Made by a program: the position numbers and the translations under genes
The notes under the pieces: model-generated
Seen by the model: only the letters and a program-made list of their open reading frames with translations
Database searches by the model: none
Told to the model about the DNA's origin: nothing
Assembly (NCBI RefSeq): GCF_034670185.1
Contig: NZ_JAXMNY010000001.1
Location: 1,612,001-1,676,000 of the forward strand
Origin: Nisaea sp.
GTDB taxonomy: Bacteria; Pseudomonadota; Alphaproteobacteria; Thalassobaculales; Thalassobaculaceae
Length of the DNA stretch: 64,000 nt
Direction: 5' to 3'
Shown: positions 26,823 through 34,576 of the stretch, piece by piece
How the letters are laid out: every line of letters begins with the position of its first letter
Position numbering within the stretch: position 1 is the stretch's first letter

Positions 26823-26837
26823 TTAAGGATTCTTTAG
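26823..26837. promoter_or_regulatory. CtrA-type box upstream of sciP
   Basis: TTAA (26823-26826), seven bases, TTAG (26834-26837): seven of eight consensus positions. It lies about 52 bases upstream of the sciP ATG. In Caulobacter sciP is activated by CtrA, so the position is meaningful; binding is not shown. Confidence 0.5.
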
Positions 26838-26888
26838 GGAGCGGCCTCTATTTTCAAACAACCGGCATTTTTATGATGCGTTGAAAAG

Positions 26889-27203
26889 ATGACCGCAGAC
26901 AAACATCAGGATAAAAAATTGAACGCTAACTCAGCAGAGCCCGTTCAGACCTCGGACGACCCGTTTGCTCAATTGCCACCGGCAAGCACCAAGCGTTGGG
27001 TCGTCAGCCGGAAAGCGCAGGTCGTGCGCGCTGTTGAGGAGGATCTGATAACGCTTGAACAAGCTTGCGAGCGATACAGCCTCAGCCATGAGGAATTCGC
27101 GAGTTGGCGGCAATTGATCAAGGTCCACGGAACACGAGCCCTGCGCGCCACGCGCGTTCAGGACTATCGTCGTGCGTCCAGGCGGCTCCGGTCAGGAAGC
27201 TGA
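26889..27203 (+). CDS. sciP: SciP-like CtrA inhibitor (DUF1153)
   Basis: 104 residues. The DUF1153 helix-turn-helix core is clear: LPPASTKRWVVSRKAQVVRAV, ITLEQACERYSLSHEEFASW, then ATRVQDYRR. In Caulobacter SciP binds CtrA-dependent promoters and blocks CtrA activation late in the cycle, which affects motility genes. The first 25 residues are charged and variable. Its last four codons overlap the end of the convergent TPR-glycosyltransferase gene by 12 bases. Confidence 0.9.
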   Translation: MTADKHQDKKLNANSAEPVQTSDDPFAQLPPASTKRWVVSRKAQVVRAVEEDLITLEQACERYSLSHEEFASWRQLIKVHGTRALRATRVQDYRRASRRLRSGS

Positions 27204-28766
27204 ACCAGTTTTCAGAGCCTCAATTTCGGCTGCTATCTTTCGAAACATCTTGCTCCATTTTTCCGATTGCCGTTTCGCGAAAAACCGGACACTCGGAAAC
27301 CATGGGCATCGGCCGTCTTTGAAATAACTGTCCGGTATCGGGAATGGCCGAAACTCAACTGTTTCGACGCCGAGCGCACCAGCCATGACCGCAACCGATG
27401 TCCCCGGACTCACAACAAGATCCATGCAGCTTGTGAGGGCCGCTGCTTTCTCAAGCTCCATCTTGAGGTCAACGTCGTCCCAATCGACCAGATCGACACC
27501 AAACTCCGACTTCACAATGTCGAATTCCTCAGGTTTGGCGTCATATTGCAAATTCACATAGGTCACGCCGTCCACTTTCATAACCGGCCTCATGTCTTCA
27601 ATCGTCGAGTAATGTTCAGCCCGGTACGCTCCCGCCAATCCACTACGCCAGCATATTCCGACATAAGGTCCCGGCCCTGCCTCATTCAGTCGCTCCCGAA
27701 ACATTGAGACCAACCTCGGATCCGGCTTGATGTAGCCGGAATGCATCGGAAAGCTCTCCTTGCTGTTCCGGAACAATCGCCCAAGCGTTCCGAGCGGGCA
27801 GGCAATATCAAACGGCTCAACACCTTCTTCCGCTGGCCAGTATTTGGCCGGAACGACCCTTGCTTGCGGGAAAGAGCGCTGAAACAGCGATACGAGGCGC
27901 GGCGCGCATTCGACCACGACCTCCCCTCCACGGGCGATCGCTTCTGGAATCATGCTCGCATGTCTGAGCTCGTCACCAATCCCCTGCTCGGCGTAGAGAA
28001 TCAGGCGCGCGCCCTGGAAAGGGTTTCCGTTCCAGAGTGGCTGCGAAAACTTTCGCCATGGAACACCATTGTTTGTCGCAACCATGCGCCATTCGCAGTG
28101 CTCCCAAGCTTCGCCCCATTCACCTTGCCGCAGCAGAATAACACCGAGATTGTGGTGCGCATGCGCATTCTCAGGATCAATCTCCAACGCTCGACGGAAA
28201 TAATAGCCGGCTTGTTTGTAATCGCCGAGATCGCCTAGCATCGTCGCCATATTCGTCATGGCTTCAGGAAATTCGACCCCGTACTTGAACGCTTTTCGAA
28301 ACTCGATCAAAGCCTCTGTACGGCGCCCCAGCTTGGAGAGAACACTGCCTATATTGTTGTGGATGATACCATCGCGAGCGCCCCATTTAACCGAGTTCTT
28401 GTAACAGGCCAGCGCCTCCTCATAGTTCTTCATGGCCTCATAGATCGTCCCCAGATTGCTGGCGATCATCGGGTTCCGGGGATCGAGCGAAAGCGCCTTC
28501 TTCATCAGCTCAACGGCAACCGGCAAACGCTTCATTTCCCGCGCGACAAGGGCGATGCCGTGAAGAGCAAAGACGTCATCCTCGTTCTCGTTCAGGATAT
28601 CCATGTATATCTTGCGTGCAGATTCAAGCTGCCCTGCGCTCAGGAAGCGCGTCGCCTTGTTTGCCAGGGTGACATGGCGTGATCGCGAGATATCCATTGC
28701 ACCGCTGTAAGACAATCCGGTCTGCGAAGCTGCTGGCATCCGTTTCGGAGATTCAGTTTTCGCCAT
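27192..28766 (-). CDS. TPR protein fused to a glycosyltransferase-like domain (second copy)
   Basis: 524 residues. TPR units fill about residues 30-240 (FALHGIALVAREMKRLPVAV, AHHNLGVILLRQGEWGEAWEH). Then comes a GT-B-like domain with ILYAEQGIGDELRHASMIPEA, VGICWRSGLAGAYRAEHYS, VNLQYDAKPEEF and LVVSPGTSVAVMAGALGVETV. It is the partner of the gene at 15 kb in architecture and motifs, but divergent in sequence. It lies between sciP and fliF, with a CtrA-type box in the divergent region. Flagellin or other protein glycosylation is the best guess; sugar and acceptor are unknown. Confidence 0.8.
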   Translation of the reverse strand: MAKTESPKRMPAASQTGLSYSGAMDISRSRHVTLANKATRFLSAGQLESARKIYMDILNENEDDVFALHGIALVAREMKRLPVAVELMKKALSLDPRNPMIASNLGTIYEAMKNYEEALACYKNSVKWGARDGIIHNNIGSVLSKLGRRTEALIEFRKAFKYGVEFPEAMTNMATMLGDLGDYKQAGYYFRRALEIDPENAHAHHNLGVILLRQGEWGEAWEHCEWRMVATNNGVPWRKFSQPLWNGNPFQGARLILYAEQGIGDELRHASMIPEAIARGGEVVVECAPRLVSLFQRSFPQARVVPAKYWPAEEGVEPFDIACPLGTLGRLFRNSKESFPMHSGYIKPDPRLVSMFRERLNEAGPGPYVGICWRSGLAGAYRAEHYSTIEDMRPVMKVDGVTYVNLQYDAKPEEFDIVKSEFGVDLVDWDDVDLKMELEKAAALTSCMDLVVSPGTSVAVMAGALGVETVEFRPFPIPDSYFKDGRCPWFPSVRFFAKRQSEKWSKMFRKIAAEIEALKTGSAS

Positions 28767-28824
28767 TCTTTCGCTCCACTGCGCTATCGACAGACCAATC
28801 AGATAGGGAGATGAACATTCTCAC

Positions 28825-28839
28825 TCAATATTTCCTTAA
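28825..28839. promoter_or_regulatory. CtrA-type box between fliF and the TPR-glycosyltransferase
   Basis: TCAA (28825-28828), seven bases, TTAA (28836-28839) followed by CC, as in the extended TTAACC half-site. One mismatch. It could serve fliF (about 190 bases away) or the divergent gene (about 60 bases). The 264-base gap is AT-rich and has no sigma-54 promoter. Confidence 0.45.
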
Positions 28840-29030
28840 CCAATACCACAAGTTTCGCCGCTAATTAATTGTTCTCTTTCGATTCATTGTCGGATATATT
28901 CACTAGGCAGTTTTTGCCCAGAAGGTTCTTTCAATTTTCGAAAGATACATATAAAATGCAATGTATTAGCGAGAACCTCCCGGACCGCTTTCGGGCACTT
29001 ACCTGTACGCAATTACGGGGATTATAACCC

Positions 29031-30722
29031 ATGAATCCTCTCGTAGACCTGATTCGTAATCTCGGCCCGATCCGCATTGCCGCCCTTGTCGGCACGGCAG
29101 TCGCAGTGCTCGGCTTCTTCATCTTCCTTGCCTCCCGCCTCTCAACCGGCGGGATGTCACTGCTTTATGGAGATCTCGATCCGGGTGACAGCGGCGCCAT
29201 CGTCAAAGAGCTCGAAGCCCGTAATATCCAGTATGAGCTGAAGGCTGGCGGTCAGCAGGTTTACGTCCCCGGAGACGAGGTCCTGAAACTCCGCGTCACC
29301 CTCGCCGAACAAGGCGTGCCGGGCGGCGGAACCATGGGATACGAGATCTTCGACAAGTCCGACGGTCTCGGAACCACCAATTTCGTTCAGAACGTGAACC
29401 TCGTCCGCGCGCTTGAAGGCGAACTCGGACGAACCATCGGGGCGATGAACAATGTCCGCGGCGCCCGTGTGCACCTGGTCCTGCCGCAGCGCGAACTTTT
29501 CAGCCGCGAACGCCGCAAGCCGAGCGCATCCGTTGTGCTCCAGGTTCAGGGTGCCGGTCGCCTTGGCCGCGAACAGGTTCTGGCAATCCAGCATCTCGTT
29601 GCCGCCGCCGTTCCGGATATGGAACCGCAGAACATTTCAATCCTCGACAGCCGGGGCCAGCTGCTGGCCCGGGGCACCAATGACGAGGACGGCACCCTTC
29701 CCGGACAAAGCTCCGAGGAAATGCGTCTGGCCTTTGAAAACCGTGTGCGTGGCGCCGTTGAAGAACTCGTCGAACGCATCGTCGGCCTCGGCCGCGTGCG
29801 GGCCGAGATCAGCGCCGACATCGATTATGACCGCTTCACGGAACAATCCGAGATCTACGACCCCGATAGTCAGGTCGCCCGTTCGACGCAGACCATCGAA
29901 GAGAGCGAAAGTTCTCAGGAACGGAACAAACAGGACACGGTTTCAGTAGAGAACAACCTGCCGGAATCCGAGGCTAATGCCGGAGCCGGTGATCTCTCCG
30001 CCCGATCCGAGTCAGCCCGTACCGAGGAAACAGTCAACTTTGAGATAAGCCGCACTGTCCGGAACCGCGTCAAGGAAGCAGGCCAGGTCCAGAATCTTTC
30101 CGTCGCAGTTCTGGTCGATGGCCGCTATGTCGAGAATGAGGACGGCGACAAGGTATACCAACCCCGGACACCGGAAGAGTTGGAACAGATTGCCACACTC
30201 GTGCGTTCCGCCGTCGGCTATAACGGCAGCCGTGGCGATACTGTCGAAGTCATAAACATGCAGTTCGTCAAACTGGAACCGCTCGACCTTGGCGACGGCT
30301 CGCTCCTGTTCGGCATTTCCAAGGACGAATTCCTGCAACTCGCAGAAGTTCTGGTTCTCGCCGTTGTCGGGCTTCTCGTCATCCTGCTGGTCGTACGCCC
30401 GGTGTTGACCCGCCTGTTTGAATCCATGCCCACCACGCTTGCCGCCAGTGGCGGTCCGGGCGGCATGATCGCCGGTGCCGATGCCATCGCCCAATTGACT
30501 GGCCCCGGCGCCACTGCCGACATGGCTGAACTTTTGGAAGGCGAAGACGAAGAGGAAAGCCTGCTCGACCAGATGATCGACATCAACCAGGTCGAGGGCC
30601 GGGTTCGCGCATCTTCCCTGAAGAAAATTGGCGAGATCGTCGAGAAGCACCCGGAAGAAGCTGTCGCAATCATCCGCAACTGGATGTATCAGGAAGCAGG
30701 CAATGCCGGAGGCGGCGGTTGA
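29031..30722 (+). CDS. fliF: Flagellar MS-ring protein FliF
   Basis: 563 residues. Two membrane helices (about 14-35 and 437-457) frame the periplasmic ring-building domains. YscJ/FliF motifs include LLYGDLDPGDSGAIVKEL, GTTNFVQNVNLVRALEGEL and VRGARVHLVLPQRELFSRER, and the FliF C-terminal part has LSVAVLVDGRY. The cytoplasmic tail with EDEEESLLDQMIDINQVEGRVRASSLKKIGE (in part) binds FliG, whose gene is not in this window. It starts the long plus-strand operon fliF to the FliK-like gene. Confidence 0.97.
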   Translation: MNPLVDLIRNLGPIRIAALVGTAVAVLGFFIFLASRLSTGGMSLLYGDLDPGDSGAIVKELEARNIQYELKAGGQQVYVPGDEVLKLRVTLAEQGVPGGGTMGYEIFDKSDGLGTTNFVQNVNLVRALEGELGRTIGAMNNVRGARVHLVLPQRELFSRERRKPSASVVLQVQGAGRLGREQVLAIQHLVAAAVPDMEPQNISILDSRGQLLARGTNDEDGTLPGQSSEEMRLAFENRVRGAVEELVERIVGLGRVRAEISADIDYDRFTEQSEIYDPDSQVARSTQTIEESESSQERNKQDTVSVENNLPESEANAGAGDLSARSESARTEETVNFEISRTVRNRVKEAGQVQNLSVAVLVDGRYVENEDGDKVYQPRTPEELEQIATLVRSAVGYNGSRGDTVEVINMQFVKLEPLDLGDGSLLFGISKDEFLQLAEVLVLAVVGLLVILLVVRPVLTRLFESMPTTLAASGGPGGMIAGADAIAQLTGPGATADMAELLEGEDEEESLLDQMIDINQVEGRVRASSLKKIGEIVEKHPEEAVAIIRNWMYQEAGNAGGGG

Positions 30723-30771
30723 CGGTTATTAAAATCGCTTTTGCCGCCCGATGCCTGACGGGTCAGGCGGC

Positions 30772-31698
30772 ATGACAACACAAAAATCACCCTTCCTCTT
30801 CGACAACATCTTCGACGAGGAATATCAGCAGAAGATGCGCCGCGCGGCCGAGGCTGCGAGGATGGCGGAGCTTGAAGCCGAGGAACACGCACCGCCAACC
30901 TATACCCAGGAAGAGGTCGACGAAGCCAAGGAAGCCTCCTACCAGCTTGGCCGGCAAGAGGGCATGTCCTCCGCGATGGCCGGGATTGAACAGCAGGTCG
31001 CCATTTCGCTCGAAGGCGTGCTGAGCAAGATTGGCGAACTCAATCAGGTGCACCGCAAATGGACTGCGGAAATTCAGCGCGACGCGGTTCGCCTGTCCGC
31101 CACCATCATGCGCAAGATGGCACCGGAACTGACGCGCGGCACGGAATTGCCGCAGATCGAACATGTTATCAATCAGGCGTTCCAGTTTCTGACGGAGCAG
31201 CCGAAGGTGATGATCCGTGTCGCTGCCGAGCTGGAAGCGCCGCTCCGCGACAAGGTCCAACTGATGGCGTCCCGCGTCGGCTACGAGGGCGAAGTGGTCC
31301 TGGTCGGCGACCCGGAACTCGTCGCAACCGATTGCCGCGTCTCCTGGGCTGCGGGCGCTGTTGAGCGGGCTCTGGACGAGACCTGGGGCGAGATTGATGA
31401 AATGGTGGAACGCACCCTTTCCTCCCTGCCCGTCCGTTCAAATATCGGCTCCGACATGCCGCCGGAAACGGAACAAGAAGCCGAAACCGCCGGCGAGGCG
31501 GAAGCCGCAACCGATGATCATGTAACACCTGATGAACTGTCCGAACTCACGCCTGAGTCCGCGATCGATACGGCAACCGATGAGCTGTCAGCGGACGACG
31601 TGCCCGCGCCCGACCAATCCTACGCAGCCCCGGAGATGCCCAAAGAGGGTGTGGACGTGGACGGCGATCCCAGTAAAGCTGAATTGATCCAGAACTAG
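30772..31698 (+). CDS. fliH: FliH-like flagellar export ATPase regulator (FlbE type)
   Basis: 308 residues from ATG 30772, where the conserved MTTQKSPFLFDNIFDE start lies; an in-frame ATG at 30751 adds seven residues inside an inverted repeat (GCCTGAC/GTCAGGC). Coiled N-terminal half (EEYQQKMRRAAEAARMAELEAEE in parts), then a FliH-like domain with RDAVRLSATIMRKMAPEL and LVGDPELVATDCRVSW, and an acidic disordered tail. FliH regulates FliI and guides cargo to the export gate. It sits between fliF and fliN, where FlbE is found in Caulobacter. Confidence 0.88.
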   Translation: MTTQKSPFLFDNIFDEEYQQKMRRAAEAARMAELEAEEHAPPTYTQEEVDEAKEASYQLGRQEGMSSAMAGIEQQVAISLEGVLSKIGELNQVHRKWTAEIQRDAVRLSATIMRKMAPELTRGTELPQIEHVINQAFQFLTEQPKVMIRVAAELEAPLRDKVQLMASRVGYEGEVVLVGDPELVATDCRVSWAAGAVERALDETWGEIDEMVERTLSSLPVRSNIGSDMPPETEQEAETAGEAEAATDDHVTPDELSELTPESAIDTATDELSADDVPAPDQSYAAPEMPKEGVDVDGDPSKAELIQN

Positions 31699-31726
31699 CG
31701 CCGCCTGGCCGCCAGAGGAGAACCAC

Positions 31727-32101
31727 ATGTCTGACGAAAGCGATGTCGAGTTCGAAGATCTCGAAGAATTGGATATGGCCGCTGCCATGGAGCAGCAGGC
31801 CGCGGAGGAGCCACCGGAGGTCGTCCCGGAGGAATCCCGCCAGCAGATCAGTGCGCGGGAACTTGAAGCCGTCTACGACATTCCGGTGCAAGTCTCTGCC
31901 GTGCTTGGCAAATCCAGCATGCAGGTCAGCCAGCTTCTCAAACTCGGTCGCGGCGCTGTTGTCGAACTGGACCGTAAGGTTGGAGAGGCGATAGACATCT
32001 ATGTGAATAACCGTCTCGTGGCCCGTGGCGAAGTCGTCATCGTCGACGAACGCCTTGGCGTCACCATGACGGAAATCATCAAGTCCGACAGAACCGGCTA
32101 A
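31727..32101 (+). CDS. fliN: Flagellar motor switch protein FliN
   Basis: 124 residues. An acidic N-terminal extension is followed by the SpoA domain: LEAVYDIPVQVSAVLGKSSM, LLKLGRGAVVELDRKVGE, VNNRLVARGEVVIVDERLGV. FliN forms the bottom of the C-ring and binds FliH at the export gate. Ribosome site AGAGGAG. It is 28 bases after fliH. Confidence 0.96.
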   Translation: MSDESDVEFEDLEELDMAAAMEQQAAEEPPEVVPEESRQQISARELEAVYDIPVQVSAVLGKSSMQVSQLLKLGRGAVVELDRKVGEAIDIYVNNRLVARGEVVIVDERLGVTMTEIIKSDRTG

Positions 32102-32123
32102 GCGACGGGATCGGGAAAAGTCT

Positions 32124-32981
32124 ATGGCAGATCGCGCGACCGTAGAGAATGGTGGAGTCCGTCCGCGTGCCGCCCGGACCAGAACGTTCGACGTTCCGGC
32201 GAGTGGGCGTACCGTTGATATTGCCTTGATCCTGGGGCTGTCCGTCGCTTTCGGGTTGGTCGTGACAGCACTGGTTATCGGCGGTTCGGTCAGTTCATTC
32301 TACAATCTTCCCGCGGTCCTGATCGTTCTCGTTGGCACCTTTGCGGTGACCCTTGTCTCATACAACATGTCCGAGTTGTTCGGTGCCATTGGCGCCGTTC
32401 TGGCAACGCTTTTGCCGCAACGTCATGACCTGCGGCTCGCCGGCGAACGGTCGCTCAATCTTGCAGCGATCGCACGGGATAACGGGGTGCTTGCGCTTGA
32501 TGCTGTAATTCCATCCGTGGACAGCGAGCCATTCCTGCAGCGTGCCGTGGCAATGGCGGTGGACGGCGCCACGCCACACCAGATCGATCAGGTCCTGGCT
32601 CAGGAAATAGATGCCATACAGGACATCAGGCATCGTCATGCCGGTGTGCTCCGTCGGGCCGCCGAAGTCTCCCCGTCCATGGGGCTGATCGGCACCCTGA
32701 TCGGCCTCATCCAGTTGCTTGGCAACCTGAACGATCCAGGGTCCATTGGGCCGGCGATGGCCGTCGCCCTGCTGACAACCTTCTACGGCGCCATCCTCGC
32801 CTACATGGTGTTGGCCCCGATTGCGGCGAAGCTGGAACGCAATGCAGAAGCCGAACTGCTCGAATGCGAGATCTACCATGCCTGTGCGATGTCAATCGCC
32901 CGGCAAGAGAACCCGCGGCTTCTTGAACGCATGCTGAATACCAAACTGCCGCCCTCGCAGCGGCTTGATTACTACGATTGA
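32124..32981 (+). CDS. MotA/TolQ/ExbB-family membrane protein (orphan MotA-like)
   Basis: 285 residues with four membrane segments (about 32-54, 60-83, 188-208, 218-243). The MotA_ExbB region has VSPSMGLIGTLIGLIQLLGNL and AVALLTTFYGAILAYMVLAPIAAKLE, close to the MotA/PomA pattern. A conserved motor-type stator would need a MotB partner, but none lies next to it. The gene is between fliN and flbD. It may be the stator MotA whose partner is elsewhere, or a related protein used in assembly. Confidence 0.8.
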   Translation: MADRATVENGGVRPRAARTRTFDVPASGRTVDIALILGLSVAFGLVVTALVIGGSVSSFYNLPAVLIVLVGTFAVTLVSYNMSELFGAIGAVLATLLPQRHDLRLAGERSLNLAAIARDNGVLALDAVIPSVDSEPFLQRAVAMAVDGATPHQIDQVLAQEIDAIQDIRHRHAGVLRRAAEVSPSMGLIGTLIGLIQLLGNLNDPGSIGPAMAVALLTTFYGAILAYMVLAPIAAKLERNAEAELLECEIYHACAMSIARQENPRLLERMLNTKLPPSQRLDYYD

Positions 32982-33029
32982 AGGATATGGGCGGCTCGAA
33001 CACAGCCGCCCAAACGGGAGAATTGACAG

Positions 33030-34508
33030 ATGCGATTGCTGATCGTCGGCACACTCGGCGGACATATTAGCGCAGCCGGTCAGATCGCCCTGAAAAAGGG
33101 CGCGAAGGTGAGCCACCTCGACAATGTCGAGGGTGCTATGCATGCCCTGCGTAGCGGCCAGGGCGCCGACCTCGTCATGATCGACGTAGCCCAACCGGTG
33201 GCGAAGCTGCTCCGCGCGATGAGCCAGGAGCGGATCAACACGCCGGTTGTCGCCTGTGGTCTCGAAAACGATTCCGATGCCGCCGTCGCTGCTATCAAGG
33301 CCGGCGCAAAGGAATATATCCCCCTGCCCCCGAACGCCGAGCTTATTGCCGCTGTGCTTGCGGCCGTTACCGAGGAACAAAGCTCGGTGATTTTCCAGGA
33401 CCCGATCATGGGCGCGGTGCTCAAGCTCGCCGACCAGATCGCGCCGTCCGATGCCAGCGTTCTGATCACCGGTGAATCCGGTACGGGTAAAGAAGTTCTC
33501 GCCCGGTACCTGCACGAGAAAAGCAAACGGTCGGATAAGCAGTTCGTTTCCGTGAACTGCGCGGCGATCCCTGACAATCTCCTGGAATCCGAACTTTTCG
33601 GCCATGAGAAAGGCGCCTTTACCGGTGCCTTGGCCCGCCGCATCGGCAAATTCGAGGAAGCAAACGGCGGCACCCTGCTGCTTGATGAAATCAGCGAGAT
33701 GGATATCCGCTTGCAGGCCAAGCTGCTGCGGGCGGTCCAGGAACGCGAGATCGACAGGGTCGGCGGCAGTCAGCCGGTGAAGGTAGACATCCGGCTCCTC
33801 GCAACCTCCAACCGGGATCTTGAGCGTCACGTCCGGGAAGGCAATTTCCGCGAGGATCTCTATTTCCGGCTCAATGTCTTCAATCTTCAACTTCCGCCGC
33901 TGCGCCAGCGTCCGGCAGACATCAAGCTGCTCGCCAATCATTTCGCGAAGAAATATGCCGAAGCCAACGGTGTTGCAGAAAGGCCGCTTAGCGATGAGGC
34001 AATTGCCCGTCTGCAGGGCCATCATTGGCGCGGTAACGTGCGGGAGCTGGAGAACACCCTGCACCGCGCCGTCCTGCTCGCTTCAGGTGACGAGATCGGG
34101 GTAGACGCGATCATCCTGACCGGCGAGCAGACAACGCCGGCCGCTCAGGAAGCTCCGCCGTTACGGGCAACACCGGCTCCGCAGCCGGCCGCACCGCCGA
34201 CACCCGATACATTCCAACCGGCATCTTTTGATGAGCCGGAAACGGCACCAGCGGCACCGGCCACACCGCCAACAGCGGCTGCCCCGGCGCAGGAAAGCAA
34301 AGCTGGCGGAGATCTCGTTGGCCGCACCGTTGCCGATGTCGAGCAACAGCTCATTATCAATACGCTGAGCCATTGTCTCGGAAACCGAACCCATGCCGCC
34401 AATATCCTCGGCATCTCCATCCGGACCCTGCGTAACAAGCTTAAGGCTTATTCGGAGGATGGCGTTAGTGTACCGCCGCCAGGTGAAGCGGATCGGGCGA
34501 CCGTCTGA
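33030..34508 (+). CDS. flbD: Sigma-54-dependent flagellar activator FlbD
   Basis: 492 residues. The N-terminal receiver-like domain (1-115) lacks the usual acidic pair (LLIVGTLGG instead) and the Lys near the end of strand 5, so phosphorylation by the normal route is doubtful, as in Caulobacter FlbD. The AAA+ domain is complete: Walker A GESGTGKE (148-155), GAFTGA (195-200) that contacts sigma-54, Walker B GGTLLLDEIS (213-222). A Pro/Ala linker leads to a Fis-type helix-turn-helix (LGNRTHAANILGISIRTLRNKL). It should activate the five sigma-54 promoters listed here together with FliX. Confidence 0.93.
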   Translation: MRLLIVGTLGGHISAAGQIALKKGAKVSHLDNVEGAMHALRSGQGADLVMIDVAQPVAKLLRAMSQERINTPVVACGLENDSDAAVAAIKAGAKEYIPLPPNAELIAAVLAAVTEEQSSVIFQDPIMGAVLKLADQIAPSDASVLITGESGTGKEVLARYLHEKSKRSDKQFVSVNCAAIPDNLLESELFGHEKGAFTGALARRIGKFEEANGGTLLLDEISEMDIRLQAKLLRAVQEREIDRVGGSQPVKVDIRLLATSNRDLERHVREGNFREDLYFRLNVFNLQLPPLRQRPADIKLLANHFAKKYAEANGVAERPLSDEAIARLQGHHWRGNVRELENTLHRAVLLASGDEIGVDAIILTGEQTTPAAQEAPPLRATPAPQPAAPPTPDTFQPASFDEPETAPAAPATPPTAAAPAQESKAGGDLVGRTVADVEQQLIINTLSHCLGNRTHAANILGISIRTLRNKLKAYSEDGVSVPPPGEADRATV

Positions 34509-34576
34509 AGCGCGGTCGGGATGATGTCAGGCAATCTGAAACTGGAGAAACGAGCAGGCATGATGAGAGGCATTGA

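Noticed and set aside
32892..34064. 390-codon open frame on the minus strand
   Set aside because: Antisense to flbD, where Walker and GAFTGA motifs prove the plus strand.
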